DNA of 64,000 nt from Thalassococcus halodurans (GCF_900108225.1 NZ_FNUZ01000002.1:64501-128500); one strand, 5' to 3'. Counted from the stretch's first letter, positions 8,858 through 18,168 are shown. Numbers and translations are program-made. The notes: generated from the letters alone by a model not told the origin.

Positions 8858-10282
8858 ATGAATAACGCCGCCCCGAACTATTTTAACGAAATGCTACACG
8901 GTGCCGAGGTCCGCCAAGCCTACCAAAGCCTTGAGCGCTGGCATCGCGATATGCCTGACGATCTGCGCAGCCTGAAGCAATCCGAAGCCGAAGCCCTGTT
9001 CCGCCGTGTGGGCATCACATTCGCGGTCTACGGAGAAGGTGGCGATCCGGAACGCCTGATCCCCTTTGATATGTTTCCGCGCGTGTTCACCGCCGCGGAA
9101 TGGCGCAAACTTGAAAAAGGCATCCGCCAACGGGCTATGGCGCTGAACGCGTTTATTGCCGACGTCTATGACCGTGGCGAAATCATCCGCGCAGGGATAA
9201 TTCCGGAACATCTGGTGACGCGAAACGACGCCTATGAAATTGCCATGGTCGGGATACGCCCGCCCCGCAATGTCTGGAGCCACATTGTCGGCATCGATCT
9301 GGTGCGCACCGGTCCGGACCAGTTCTATGTACTGGAAGACAACTGCCGGACGCCGTCTGGCGTTAGCTATATGCTGCAAAACCGCGAAATCATGATGCGG
9401 ATGTTCCCGCAGCTTTTCCACGAAAACCGGATTGCGCCGGTGGATGGTTATGCGGACCTTTTGAAAAAGACGTTGGCGTCGGTCGCGCCGCAAAAATGTT
9501 CTGGCGATCCGACTGTGGTGATCCTGACGCCGGGGCAGTTCAACTCGGCTTATTACGAACATTCTTTCCTTGCTGACCTTATGGGCGTCGAATTGGTCGA
9601 AGGGCAGGACCTTTTCGTGGAAGGTGACTTTGTCTGGATGCGCACCACGGAAGGCCCACGCAAAGTAGATGTGATCTATCGCCGTCTGGATGACGCCTTT
9701 ATCGATCCGCTGTGCTTTCGTCCGGACTCTATGCTTGGCGTACCAGGATTGATGAATGTCTACCGGTCGGGCGGCGTGTCGATCTGTTCGGCTCCTGGGG
9801 CAGGGGTCGCGGACGACAAAGCGATCTATACCTATGTGCCCGAGATGATCCGCTTCTATCTGGGCGAGGCGCCGATCTTGGAAAACGTACCTACATGGCA
9901 ATGCGCCAAGAAGGACGACCTGAAATACGTTTTGGAAAATCTGGGCGAACTGGTTGTGAAAGAGGTGCACGGATCGGGCGGCTACGGCATGTTGGTTGGC
10001 CCGAAATCCACCAAGAGCCAGATCGAGGCCTTCCGTTCGAAGATCGAAGAGAAGCCTTGGAATTACATCGCCCAGCCAACGCTGGCGCTGTCGTCCTGTC
10101 CGACCTTCGTTGATGAAGGCATCGCACCACGGCACGTGGATTTGCGGCCCTACTGTCTGGTTGGTGAAAAGGTCGAACTGGTGCCCGGTGGTCTGACGCG
10201 GGTTGCGCTGACGGAAGGGTCACTGGTTGTGAACTCGTCGCAGGGTGGCGGGGTCAAAGACACTTGGGTTCTGGCGGAGTAA
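8858..10282 (+). CDS. Circularly permuted ATP-grasp protein of the Anbu cluster
   Basis: A 474-residue protein of the circularly permuted type 2 ATP-grasp family (COG2308, DUF404/DUF407). Segments typical of the family are visible: RGITFAVYG-like RVGITFAVYGEGGDPERLIPFD near residue 50, VLEDNCRTPSGVSYMLQNRE near residue 165, and VVKEVHGSGGYGMLVGP near residue 370, the last being the ATP-binding glycine loop. ATP-grasp enzymes join a carboxylate to an amine through an acyl-phosphate, so a peptide-like ligation is predicted; substrate unknown. The start ATG at 8858 is preferred over an upstream GTG at 8843 because GGGAG sits eight bases before it. It opens the four-gene run with alpha-E, transglutaminase-like and Anbu genes. 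Confidence 0.9.
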   Translation: MNNAAPNYFNEMLHGAEVRQAYQSLERWHRDMPDDLRSLKQSEAEALFRRVGITFAVYGEGGDPERLIPFDMFPRVFTAAEWRKLEKGIRQRAMALNAFIADVYDRGEIIRAGIIPEHLVTRNDAYEIAMVGIRPPRNVWSHIVGIDLVRTGPDQFYVLEDNCRTPSGVSYMLQNREIMMRMFPQLFHENRIAPVDGYADLLKKTLASVAPQKCSGDPTVVILTPGQFNSAYYEHSFLADLMGVELVEGQDLFVEGDFVWMRTTEGPRKVDVIYRRLDDAFIDPLCFRPDSMLGVPGLMNVYRSGGVSICSAPGAGVADDKAIYTYVPEMIRFYLGEAPILENVPTWQCAKKDDLKYVLENLGELVVKEVHGSGGYGMLVGPKSTKSQIEAFRSKIEEKPWNYIAQPTLALSSCPTFVDEGIAPRHVDLRPYCLVGEKVELVPGGLTRVALTEGSLVVNSSQGGGVKDTWVLAE

Positions 10283-10286
10283 GAGC

Positions 10287-11240
10287 ATGCTAAGCCGTAC
10301 AGCTGATCACCTTTACTGGATGGGCCGCTATATCGAGCGTGCCGAAACAACAGCGCGCTTGCTGGAAGTGGGCGCGCGCAACGCTTTGCTACCGGACGTC
10401 GCCGGTGGCTTCCGGAATGACTGGGACGCGGTGCTTCGGGCGCTGGGCGTCTATGACAATTTCATCGAGAAGTTCGGCGAATTGGTCGAGCGGAACATCA
10501 CGACGTTCCTGTTCTTTGATGCGGACAACCCGACCTCGGTTCTGTCCTGTCTTAGTGCGGCGCGGGAAAACGCCCGTGTTGTGCGGACTGCACTGACCGG
10601 CCATACATGGGACGCGATCAACAGCAGCTTTCAGGAACTGAAGGATTTCCAGAGGATCGAAAGATCCAAACTGTCGCTGACCGATCTGGCGGAATGGACA
10701 CTGCACACGGTCAGTTTGATCCGTGGCGCAATCGACGGAACCCAGCTTCGCGATGACGGGTATCGCTTTATCGGCCTTGGTATGGCGATCGAGCGTGGGG
10801 ACAACACGGCACGTTTGCTGGATGTGAAATACTACGTGTTGCTGCCGTCATTGTCTTATGTGGGCTCTGCACTGGATCAGACGCAGTGGACCGCTTTGTT
10901 GCGATCCATGTCCGCCTATCGGGCATTCAAATGGGCCTATCGCGGTGACATCACCGCCACCAAAATCGCCCACTTCGTCATTCTGAACGAAGAGTTCCCA
11001 AGGTCTTTGTTGTCTTGCACGCGGGCCATCAACGAACATCTGGATATGCTGTCCCGCCGATACGGGCGACCGTCGCAGGCGCAAAGTGTCGCGCGATCGA
11101 TGCTGGCCGAATTGGCCGAGGCGCAGGTAGGTGAAATTTTCGATGAAGGTCTGCACGAGTTCCTGACACGCTATATGCGGCGGAACGCCGAGGCAGCGGT
11201 GATCATCCAGAATACATATTTGGCAGGGGTACCCGCATGA
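10287..11240 (+). CDS. Alpha-E domain protein (DUF403) of the Anbu cluster
   Basis: A 317-residue all-helical protein of the alpha-E family (COG2307). The opening MLSRTADHLYWMGRYIERAE is the family hallmark, and IGLGMAIERGDNTARLLDVKYY in the middle is the repeat of the same motif. The biochemical role is unknown; the gene almost always accompanies the circularly permuted ATP-grasp protein, so it is expected to be its partner. The start at 10287 lies four bases after the preceding stop, with GGAGTAAGAGC upstream. The 3' end overlaps the next gene by four bases, so the run is translationally coupled. Confidence 0.9.
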   Translation: MLSRTADHLYWMGRYIERAETTARLLEVGARNALLPDVAGGFRNDWDAVLRALGVYDNFIEKFGELVERNITTFLFFDADNPTSVLSCLSAARENARVVRTALTGHTWDAINSSFQELKDFQRIERSKLSLTDLAEWTLHTVSLIRGAIDGTQLRDDGYRFIGLGMAIERGDNTARLLDVKYYVLLPSLSYVGSALDQTQWTALLRSMSAYRAFKWAYRGDITATKIAHFVILNEEFPRSLLSCTRAINEHLDMLSRRYGRPSQAQSVARSMLAELAEAQVGEIFDEGLHEFLTRYMRRNAEAAVIIQNTYLAGVPA

Positions 11241-12061
11241 AGCTGCATATCCGTCATGTCACGCACTACAAGTTCGACACCCCGGTAAAACGCCTGATCC
11301 AGAGCCATCGTTTGACGCCGGCCGATCACGAAGGCCAGAAAGTGCTGGAATGGTCGGTGTCCTGCGAAGGGGCCATTCGGGGGTCTTCTTTTCTGAGTGG
11401 TGCAGGGGATTATACCGAAACGGTCTGCGTGCAGGGCCCTGCAGAAGATATCGAAATCGTTGTCGAAGGTACGGTTGAGACCCAAGACTGCGCCGGTGTC
11501 CTGCGTGGGCATCGTGAAAAGGTCCTGCCATCAGCATACCTGCGCCCGACACAGCAAACACAGCCCGACGCGGCCATCCGGTCACTGGCTGAAACGGCGG
11601 TTGAGGGGTTGGATGTTTCTGCCGGTCTGGATCGTGCCCATGCACTCGCCGCCGCCGTCAATGACGCCATCGCCTATGTCAGCGGCGAAACAGAGCCTGC
11701 CACCACAGCGGCCGAGGCCTTGGCCGGAGGGAAGGGGGTTTGTCAGGACCACACCCATGTTCTTATGTCGGCGGCCCGATGGGTGGACATGCCTGCGCGT
11801 TACGTGACCGGATATCTTTATTCGGATGCGAACGGTCAGGCGCATGGTGAATCACATGCTTGGGCAGAGCTTTACGTAGACGGACTGGGATGGGTCGGAT
11901 TTGACGCCGCAAACCGTTGCTGCCCGAACGATCTGTATGTGCGCTTGGGGTCCGGTCTGGATGCCCAGGACGCCGCCCCCATCCGTGGTCTTATTGAAGG
12001 GCAGGCCACCGAAGACCTGACGGCCAAGGTGGTTGTGACGGATGTCGCCCAACAGCAGTAG
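11237..12061 (+). CDS. Transglutaminase-like cysteine protease of the Anbu cluster
   Basis: A 274-residue protein (COG1305) with an N-terminal beta region (residues 1-100, opening with MKLHIRHVTHYKFDTPVKR) and a C-terminal transglutaminase-like papain fold. The catalytic triad is Cys169 in GKGVCQDHTHV, His207 in ESHAWAELYV and Asp223 in GWVGFDAAN. Bacterial members are mainly peptidases or amidases rather than cross-linking enzymes. ATGA overlap with the alpha-E gene indicates coupling. In this cluster it is expected to cut or process the peptide tag or product of the ATP-grasp enzyme, which is inference from genome context in the literature on the family. Confidence 0.9.
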   Translation: MKLHIRHVTHYKFDTPVKRLIQSHRLTPADHEGQKVLEWSVSCEGAIRGSSFLSGAGDYTETVCVQGPAEDIEIVVEGTVETQDCAGVLRGHREKVLPSAYLRPTQQTQPDAAIRSLAETAVEGLDVSAGLDRAHALAAAVNDAIAYVSGETEPATTAAEALAGGKGVCQDHTHVLMSAARWVDMPARYVTGYLYSDANGQAHGESHAWAELYVDGLGWVGFDAANRCCPNDLYVRLGSGLDAQDAAPIRGLIEGQATEDLTAKVVVTDVAQQQ

Positions 12062-12133
12062 CCCCTGTCCTTTGGCATATCTTGTGCAGTTCAAAAGGAC
12101 GGGATAGCCAAGGGTGAAAGAAGGAAAACGGTT

Positions 12134-12862
12134 ATGACCTATTGCGTTGGTTTGCTGCTGGATGAAGGCATGGTGATGTTGTCCGATACACGGACCAACG
12201 CCGGACTTGATAACATTGCGACATATCGCAAGTTGTTCACCTTCGAAGAGCCGGGTGAAAAGGTCATCATGATTGCAACAGCGGGCAGTCTGTCGGTGAC
12301 CCAAACCGTGCTGGCGCGTCTGACAGAAGCCATCGACGATCCCGAAGCTGACGAACACACGTCGATCATGAAGGCGCCCAGCATGTTGGCCGTGGCGCAG
12401 CTAATCGGTGACACGCTGGCCGACGTCCGTCAGGATGTTGCGCAAAAGCTGGATCGCATGAACCAGAGCGCGAGTGCTTCCTTACTTGTGGCTGGGCAAC
12501 GCAAAGACGGCGCGATGCGTCTGTTCCTTGTCTATCCCGAAGGCAACTTTATCGAAGCGACGCCAGATACGCCGTATCTGCAAATCGGCGAACACAAATA
12601 CGGCAAACCCATTCTGGATCGCGTGATCCGAAGCGAGACACGGTTGGAAGATGCCGAAAAGGCCGTGCTGCTGTCGATGGATTCGACGCTTCGGTCTAAT
12701 TTGTCGGTGGGGATGCCGCTTGATCTGGCTGTGATCGAACGTGACGGTCTGTGCATTGCCCGCGAACGCCGCATCGAAGCCGATGACACCGCTTTTCAGG
12801 CGCTAAGCCGCGCATGGTCAGATGCCCTGCGCGACTCGTTCCAGAAGATCGAACCGATCTAA
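12134..12862 (+). CDS. Anbu peptidase (ancestral beta-subunit, proteasome-like)
   Basis: A 242-residue member of the Ntn-hydrolase proteasome/HslV superfamily, group Anbu (COG3484). The protein begins MTYCVGLLLDEGMVMLSDTRTNAG; Thr2 would be the N-terminal nucleophile after removal of Met, and the DTRTNAG and TAGSLSVTQTV motifs follow the beta-subunit pattern. Published Anbu structures show an open ring or helical assembly, but natural substrates are unknown. The start has AAGAAGGAAAACGG upstream and a 72-base gap from the preceding gene. Its neighbours (ATP-grasp, alpha-E, transglutaminase-like) form the canonical Anbu operon. I am sure of the family; the pathway remains open. Confidence 0.92.
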   Translation: MTYCVGLLLDEGMVMLSDTRTNAGLDNIATYRKLFTFEEPGEKVIMIATAGSLSVTQTVLARLTEAIDDPEADEHTSIMKAPSMLAVAQLIGDTLADVRQDVAQKLDRMNQSASASLLVAGQRKDGAMRLFLVYPEGNFIEATPDTPYLQIGEHKYGKPILDRVIRSETRLEDAEKAVLLSMDSTLRSNLSVGMPLDLAVIERDGLCIARERRIEADDTAFQALSRAWSDALRDSFQKIEPI

Positions 12863-12867
12863 ACCTG

Positions 12868-14304
12868 TCAGACGTGATAGGCCAGACGTACGCCACCCCA
12901 ATGGCGACCTTCGACAAAGATCGGGGCAGATAGATCTTTCATCAAAGCAAAGCGTCCGTTGCCCATGTCGCGGCGATAGGCCTGCAACAGGAACGGACGT
13001 TCGCTGTTGCCCGCTGCCAGACCGACGCGGTCGTTAAAGATGCGGCGATTGCGCGAGTTTGCGGCATTCCACTCAGGTTGGCCCGCAACCTGCGGCATGC
13101 TGAATTTGTCGTTATGCGTGGGCAAGAAACCCTTTTTGTCGACGCAGGCACAGAACACCACACGATCCGAGAAAAGCAGCATCGGTTCCTGAAATTCGGG
13201 AAGAACCGCATCGGTAAAGCGCACAAAGCGCGTCATATACTGCACAGGGTCCGAGCCGGGGATCGGTTTGTGGTTGGTGTCGAACAATTCGTGCAGGCCG
13301 ATTTCACCCAGACGGACACCCGTTTCAAAACGTTCGCCAATGCGCTTGGCCAAATCCTGAACCGCACGGATAAACGGCGTATCCACGGTTTCGACGCCCA
13401 GACGGGACGTCATGCCGATGATCGCCTCCGAGCTTTCGATGATCTCGCGCATCTGGTTGCCCGCTTCGGCAAGGTTGCTGGACGACTGGGACATGCCAGA
13501 AGACATTTCGATGATCCGAGTCTGGATTTCCGAAATATCGTTGTCCGTTTTGCTGGACGCAGACACGATTTCGCGCTGGGCGGTGTTCAGATCCGACATC
13601 ACCACGGGCATCTGTTCAATCAGGGAACCGACCAGATCAATCTGGGTGCGGATGCCACCAGCCTTTTCAAGGGCACTGGTGGTTTCGGTTTTCACCGCCA
13701 TCAACTCTTTGCCCAGCTTTTCCAGCGTGTCGGAAATTTCCGAAGTCGCCTCGGATGTCAGGCCGGACAGATCCTTGACCTCTTTCGCAACGATCATAAA
13801 GCCACGGCCATGTTCGCCAGCGCGGGCGGCTTCGATGGCGGCATTCAGGGACAGCAGGTTTGTCTTGCGGGAAATCGCGTCAATCTCGCTTGAGAAGCGG
13901 CCGACCAGAGCAAGGGACTCTTCCAGTCGGGACAGTTGTTCGGCCATGCGACGGACGTCATCGATCAGGCCACCGACGGATGTGACCATCTCGGACACGT
14001 TTTGCTGTGACTGTTGTGCGGTGTTTTCCGCGTCAGCAGATGTCTGCAGTGCTTTTTGCGCCGAATTCAGAACTGTCGATGTGGCATCGGTCATGTCCTT
14101 GGCGCGGGTCGCGATGTCTTGGAACAGTTCGGACTGGCGTTTGACCTGAACAGAGGTGTCCTCGATATTTCCCGAAACACCGGCAAACGAAATGCTCAGA
14201 TCACCGATGCGACCGGCGATATCTGTGATTGCTTCTTGTTGATCATTCGAGGCCATGATTGGTGTCGCTGTCGCATTGTCCTTCGATGGCATTGAGTGTT
14301 GCAC
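12868..14304 (-). CDS. Soluble methyl-accepting chemotaxis protein with C-terminal sensor region
   Basis: A 478-residue chemoreceptor. The signalling hairpin with its conserved tip is at about residues 140-180 ([30 protein letters not shown]), flanked by long coiled-coil helices from residue 25 to about 300. There is no membrane segment, so it is cytoplasmic. The C-terminal 170 residues carry a sensory region with [14 protein letters not shown] and [13 protein letters not shown], a pattern seen at the end of several alphaproteobacterial chemoreceptors. The order (signal domain first, sensor last) is the reverse of classical receptors. The GTG start at 14304 has AAGGG upstream; ATG at 14292 is an alternative. 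It converges on the Anbu gene with six bases between stops. Confidence 0.88.
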   Translation of the reverse strand: MQHSMPSKDNATATPIMASNDQQEAITDIAGRIGDLSISFAGVSGNIEDTSVQVKRQSELFQDIATRAKDMTDATSTVLNSAQKALQTSADAENTAQQSQQNVSEMVTSVGGLIDDVRRMAEQLSRLEESLALVGRFSSEIDAISRKTNLLSLNAAIEAARAGEHGRGFMIVAKEVKDLSGLTSEATSEISDTLEKLGKELMAVKTETTSALEKAGGIRTQIDLVGSLIEQMPVVMSDLNTAQREIVSASSKTDNDISEIQTRIIEMSSGMSQSSSNLAEAGNQMREIIESSEAIIGMTSRLGVETVDTPFIRAVQDLAKRIGERFETGVRLGEIGLHELFDTNHKPIPGSDPVQYMTRFVRFTDAVLPEFQEPMLLFSDRVVFCACVDKKGFLPTHNDKFSMPQVAGQPEWNAANSRNRRIFNDRVGLAAGNSERPFLLQAYRRDMGNGRFALMKDLSAPIFVEGRHWGGVRLAYHV

Positions 14305-14450
14305 TGGGTTCGCCCTTTAAAGTTCATTGTCCACAATGACAGCCGACCCATGTTGGCGACGTTTGAAACGTTACCAATGAGTCACCGCATGTCGTTCCTG
14401 CACGTCGCGTTCCAACCAACGGAGGCAGGGCGAAATTTTTTAGGAGATTT

Positions 14451-15011
14451 TCAACCGCTGCTGGCGAGGCTGGCCAACGCTCGGACAATCAACACCGAAG
14501 GTGCATTTGTGTATTGCTCCAGTTCGCACAGCGATATCCACCGGACATCAATCGCTTCGCTATTGGGCAAAAGCGGGCTTTTCATATCCGCAACGAACAG
14601 AAAACGGACGTCGTGGTGGTCGTGCGCAGGCATATCACCCCGCGCGGGGATCGTATGAACATCAACGTCGCAGGGACGATCTGATATCAGATGCACATCC
14701 GCCAGTCCGGTTTCTTCTGACAGTTCCTTCAGCGCGACGGCTTTGAAGTCGGTGTCGCCGTCACAGTGGCCACCCGGTTGCAGCCACCTGTCCAGTTTCC
14801 GGTGGTGCATCAAAAGAACGTGGCTTTGGTCATGTGACACGACAAACGCCGACGCGGTCATGTGACCGGGAAGGTGGCTACGATCAAAGGCAGCCAATCC
14901 ACTGTTTTCCAGAAGGTTTTTTGTGGCCAGCGCCGCTGTGGCGCTGCGCTGGTCCAAGGGGATAAAGCCGCCGATAATCGGAAGTTCGAGTTCGGCGGCC
15001 TTGAAGGTCAC
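14451..15011 (-). CDS. Nudix hydrolase with divergent Nudix box
   Basis: A 186-residue Nudix-family phosphohydrolase. The Nudix box region reads WLQPGGHCDGDTDFKAVALK followed by ELSEETGL: the metal-binding EEXG core is present, but the canonical Glu after Gx5 is Thr and the Arg is Lys. Substrate cannot be told. The start is taken as GTG at 15011, which overlaps the stop of the J-domain gene (GTGA) and gives coupling; a TTG at 15044 is a poorer choice. An N-terminal region of about 50 residues precedes the Nudix fold. Confidence 0.82.
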   Translation of the reverse strand: MTFKAAELELPIIGGFIPLDQRSATAALATKNLLENSGLAAFDRSHLPGHMTASAFVVSHDQSHVLLMHHRKLDRWLQPGGHCDGDTDFKAVALKELSEETGLADVHLISDRPCDVDVHTIPARGDMPAHDHHDVRFLFVADMKSPLLPNSEAIDVRWISLCELEQYTNAPSVLIVRALASLASSG

Positions 15012-15637
15012 TTGAAGTTCCGGCTGTCTTTCAGCTGTTCCCAAGCCCAGACGACTTCCTGAAGCTGCTCTTCCTGTGAACGGTCGCCGCCGTTCATGTC
15101 AGGGTGCAACACCTTGATCAGCTTCTTATAGGCCTTGCGGATATCCGCTTTGGTCGTGACGCTGGCCTCGACCTCAAGGATTTCGATCGCACGCTTTTCA
15201 GTCGGCGGCAGGCGGCGGCCACCATCAGCAGCGCCCTTGCCGGGGTTGCGCGTGGCATTGGCACCCAGAACCTGATGGGGGTCTTCGATACCCAGACGGG
15301 CCCAAGCCCGCGCTTCTGGATCGCGCCATTCCTTTGTCTTGCGTTCCCAAACCTTGTCCGCGCTTTCCTGCGCGTTCATTTCGGCTTCGGTCTTGCCGTC
15401 AAAGAAGCTCCACTTGGCGTTATATTCGCGCACGTGGTCCTTGCAGAACCAAAAGAAGTCATCCAGCACGTCAGGTGCTTTTGGTGCACGGAACTTACCG
15501 GGCTCTTCGCAACCCTCGTGTTCGCAAATGCGTACCGATGTTTCGGACTCACCGGTCATTCCACGTCGACCACGTGTTTTCTTCTTCTTCGCAGAAGAGA
15601 TAGACATATCAAAACCGAAGGGGTCTGGTCTGCTCAT
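15008..15637 (-). CDS. C-terminal J-domain protein with zinc-like N-terminal segment
   Basis: A 209-residue DnaJ-family co-chaperone of the short Rhodobacterales type. The J domain is at the C terminus (about residues 145-209) with the essential HPD in KVLHPDMNGGD. It lacks the G/F region, zinc-finger and substrate domains of DnaJ. The N-terminal half has a Cys/His cluster (CEHEGC near residue 40, FCKDHV near residue 65) that could bind a metal. It is likely to recruit Hsp70 to a specific client. The start at 15637 follows AAGGTGAAGCAC; it is divergent from bolA across 75 bases and coupled to the downstream Nudix gene. Confidence 0.87.
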   Translation of the reverse strand: MSRPDPFGFDMSISSAKKKKTRGRRGMTGESETSVRICEHEGCEEPGKFRAPKAPDVLDDFFWFCKDHVREYNAKWSFFDGKTEAEMNAQESADKVWERKTKEWRDPEARAWARLGIEDPHQVLGANATRNPGKGAADGGRRLPPTEKRAIEILEVEASVTTKADIRKAYKKLIKVLHPDMNGGDRSQEEQLQEVVWAWEQLKDSRNFK

Positions 15638-15712
15638 GTGCTTCACCTTTTCGACTCGGACGCCAGAGTTTAGACGAATGGCTGGCAGTGTGTAGGGGCT
15701 TAAGAGGGAAAA

Positions 15713-15970
15713 ATGTCTAAGACTACTGAAATAGAAGAAAAATTAATCTCGGCTTTCTCGCCTCGGGAACTTCTGGTTCGCGATGACAGCGAACGCCATC
15801 GTGGTCATGCCGGATATCAGGAGGGCGGGGAAAGCCATTACCATGTGGTCATCCGCTCGGACGTGTTCAAGGACCTGAACCGGATCAAGCGTCATCGCGC
15901 TGTACATGACGCTTTGGGCAAGGATCTAATGGGGCGTATCCACGCCCTGTCGATGGATCTGGACGTTTAA
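15713..15970 (+). CDS. bolA: BolA family protein
   Basis: An 85-residue BolA-like protein. The helix-turn-helix-like core with RHRGHAGYQEGGESHYHVVIRS and the RHRAVHDAL segment, including the conserved histidine of the signature, is complete. BolA proteins partner monothiol glutaredoxins in iron-sulfur trafficking and can affect cell shape. GAGGGAAAA precedes the ATG. Its stop codon overlaps that of the convergent DUF4177 gene by four bases. No glutaredoxin gene is adjacent here. Confidence 0.92.
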   Translation: MSKTTEIEEKLISAFSPRELLVRDDSERHRGHAGYQEGGESHYHVVIRSDVFKDLNRIKRHRAVHDALGKDLMGRIHALSMDLDV

Positions 15971-16386
15971 ACGTCTTTCTGCTTGTCGTCAGAAGCCGCG
16001 TCCATGTCGGGCGCGGTTTCTTCCCCGGCGGCGGTCTCTGTTTCAGCGACACCTTCGCCGTCAATGTCGCCGGTGTCAGCATGCTCTGTGGCTTCTGGCG
16101 CGGTGGGGGCGGCTTCGATCAGACGGGGTTCGAATTCCGCGTCACCGGTTGTTCCGGTCGGGCGGCGGAAGACCAAAACAGTACGCCACGTCGTAACGGA
16201 CGTTGCAATGCCGGACCGTTCATCAGACGGCAGAGTATCCGAGCGAAGATATTCCCAGCCGTCGGCTCCGTGTTCGCATAGCACCTGCTCTAAGCCGTTT
16301 GCGAAACGTCCTTCGACACCTTTGATGCCTTTGTCTTTCACGCCTTTGCGCGGGGCGGGGACCACTTTGTATTCATACGTCGTCAT
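15967..16386 (-). CDS. DUF4177 domain protein with acidic tail
   Basis: A 139-residue protein. Residues 1-75 match the DUF4177 pattern (MTTYEYKVVPAPRKGVK, then GADGWEYLRSDTLPS and a terminal VLVFRR strand), a small domain of unknown function. The last 60 residues are low-complexity and acidic (many E, D, T, A) and are probably disordered. The start at 16386 is chosen for the family-like opening MTTYEYKV; in-frame ATG at 16398 and TTG at 16413 would add nine or fewer residues. It is convergent with and overlaps bolA by four bases. Confidence 0.75.
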   Translation of the reverse strand: MTTYEYKVVPAPRKGVKDKGIKGVEGRFANGLEQVLCEHGADGWEYLRSDTLPSDERSGIATSVTTWRTVLVFRRPTGTTGDAEFEPRLIEAAPTAPEATEHADTGDIDGEGVAETETAAGEETAPDMDAASDDKQKDV

Positions 16387-16485
16387 AACGGCCTGCATGT
16401 CATTGATCGGCAAGGATCATATCAGCCCTGCGGCCATGTGCCAGAGCGAATGAGCATCAGGTGGGGAATACCCTTAACGCCCATG

Positions 16486-16513
16486 AAAAAACCCGCCGGA
16501 AACTGGCGGGTTT
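16486..16513 (-). terminator. Intrinsic terminator of gatB
   Basis: On the minus strand AAACCCGCC (16505-16513) and GGCGGGTTT (16489-16497) form a 9-bp stem with a seven-base loop, followed by a run of T residues (complement of 16486-16491). It lies 27 bases after the gatB stop. Confidence 0.85.
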
Positions 16514-16539
16514 GATCGAATTCTTATCGTTGGGTCGGG

Positions 16540-18054
16540 TTACAGGCCCAGCTTGGCCATGACGATCTGGTTCACCGCGGCTGGGTTCGCCTTGCCGCCT
16601 GTGGCTTTCATCACCTGACCAACAAACCAGCCTGCCAGTTTCGGGTTCTGCTGGGCCTTTTCGACCTGTGCAGGGTTCGCCGCGATCACGTCATCCACGG
16701 CCTTTTCAATAGCGCCGGTGTCTGTGACCTGTTTCAGGCCTTTGGCTTCTACGATCTGGGCGGGGTCGCCGCCTTCGGTGTAGACGATCTCGAACACGTC
16801 TTTCGCGATTTTGCCCGAAATATCGCCCGCTTTGATCAGCTTGATGATGCCTGCCAGTTGTTCCGGCGAAACGGGGCTGTCTGTAATGTCGCGGTCGTCT
16901 TTCTTAAGACGGCCGAACAGTTCGTTGATCACCCAGTTTGCGGCCAGTTTGCCGTCACCTGCCGCACCAGCCACTGCTTCGAAATAGGATGCGTTCTGAA
17001 CCTCGGCTGTCAGAACCGAAGCATCGTATTCGGACAGGCCAAAATCTTTGACGAAACGTGCTTTTTTCTCGTCCGGCAGTTCGGGCAGGGATGCCGCGAT
17101 GCCGTCTACCCACTCTTGCTCGATCTCCAAAGGCAGCAGGTCGGGATCGGGGAAATAGCGGTAGTCGTGCGCTTCTTCCTTGGACCGCATGGAACGTGTT
17201 TCGTTCTTGTCCGGATCGTAGAGGCGTGTTTCCTGATCGACGGAACCGCCGCTTTCCAGAATAGCGATCTGGCGGCGTGCCTCGACGTCGATGGCCGCCT
17301 GAATGAAGCGCATGGAGTTCATGTTCTTGATCTCGCAGCGTGTGCCGAGATGCGAGAAGTCCTGCGTTTCCTGATACTTTTCGTATGCGCCCGGACGGCA
17401 GACGGAAACGTTCACGTCAGCGCGCAGGTTGCCGTTCTGCATGTTGCCGTCGCACGTACCCAAATAGCGCAGGATCTGGCGCAGCTTGCCCACATAGGCC
17501 GCCGCTTCTTCGGGCCCACGAATGTCAGGGCGGCTGACGATCTCCATCAGCGCAACGCCGGTCCGGTTCAGGTCAACAAAAGACATCGCCGGATCCATGT
17601 CGTGGATCGACTTACCTGCGTCCTGTTCGATGTGGATGCGTTCAATGCGCACAAGGCGGGCGATGCCCGGCTCCATATCAACGATTACTTCGCCTTCGCC
17701 CACGATGGGGTGGTACAGCTGGGAAATCTGGTAGCCCTGCGGAAGGTCGGGGTAAAAATAGTTCTTGCGGTCAAACGCGCTGAACAGGTTGATCTGTGCC
17801 TTCAGGCCCAGACCGGTGCGCACAGCTTGTTCAACACAGAATTCGTTGATCACGGGCAACATGCCGGGCATGGCGGCGTCAACGAAAGCCACGTTCGAGT
17901 TCGGTTCGGCACCGAATTGGGTCGAGGCACCGGAAAACAGTTTCGCCTTGGTCGCGATCTGGGCGTGAACCTCCATCCCGATCACAAGTTCCCAATCATG
18001 CTTCGCCCCGGCAATCACCTTGGGTTTCGGAGACTCAAAGCTCAGATCCAGCAT
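16540..18054 (-). CDS. gatB: Aspartyl/glutamyl-tRNA amidotransferase subunit B
   Basis: A 504-residue GatB. The catalytic cradle begins with [12 protein letters not shown] near residue 21, the signature [10 protein letters not shown] and the D-R-N[10 protein letters not shown] segment (residues about 170-185) are present, and the C-terminal helical plus YqeY-like tail ends with [19 protein letters not shown]. GatCAB converts Glu-tRNA(Gln) and Asp-tRNA(Asn) to the amidated forms in organisms lacking GlnRS or AsnRS. gatC and gatA lie 25 kb away at 42815-44583. The gene is followed by an intrinsic terminator and stands alone. Confidence 0.96.
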   Translation of the reverse strand: MLDLSFESPKPKVIAGAKHDWELVIGMEVHAQIATKAKLFSGASTQFGAEPNSNVAFVDAAMPGMLPVINEFCVEQAVRTGLGLKAQINLFSAFDRKNYFYPDLPQGYQISQLYHPIVGEGEVIVDMEPGIARLVRIERIHIEQDAGKSIHDMDPAMSFVDLNRTGVALMEIVSRPDIRGPEEAAAYVGKLRQILRYLGTCDGNMQNGNLRADVNVSVCRPGAYEKYQETQDFSHLGTRCEIKNMNSMRFIQAAIDVEARRQIAILESGGSVDQETRLYDPDKNETRSMRSKEEAHDYRYFPDPDLLPLEIEQEWVDGIAASLPELPDEKKARFVKDFGLSEYDASVLTAEVQNASYFEAVAGAAGDGKLAANWVINELFGRLKKDDRDITDSPVSPEQLAGIIKLIKAGDISGKIAKDVFEIVYTEGGDPAQIVEAKGLKQVTDTGAIEKAVDDVIAANPAQVEKAQQNPKLAGWFVGQVMKATGGKANPAAVNQIVMAKLGL

Positions 18055-18168
18055 CCTGTGTTTTCCTTATCCGCTTGAACGTCTGCGGGTTTAAGCGAGC
18101 CGTGCCAGAGGGGCAAGAGGCAGAGCAGCGCTTAGGGTGCGTTTCAGGGGGTGGAAGGGTGGTTTTGG

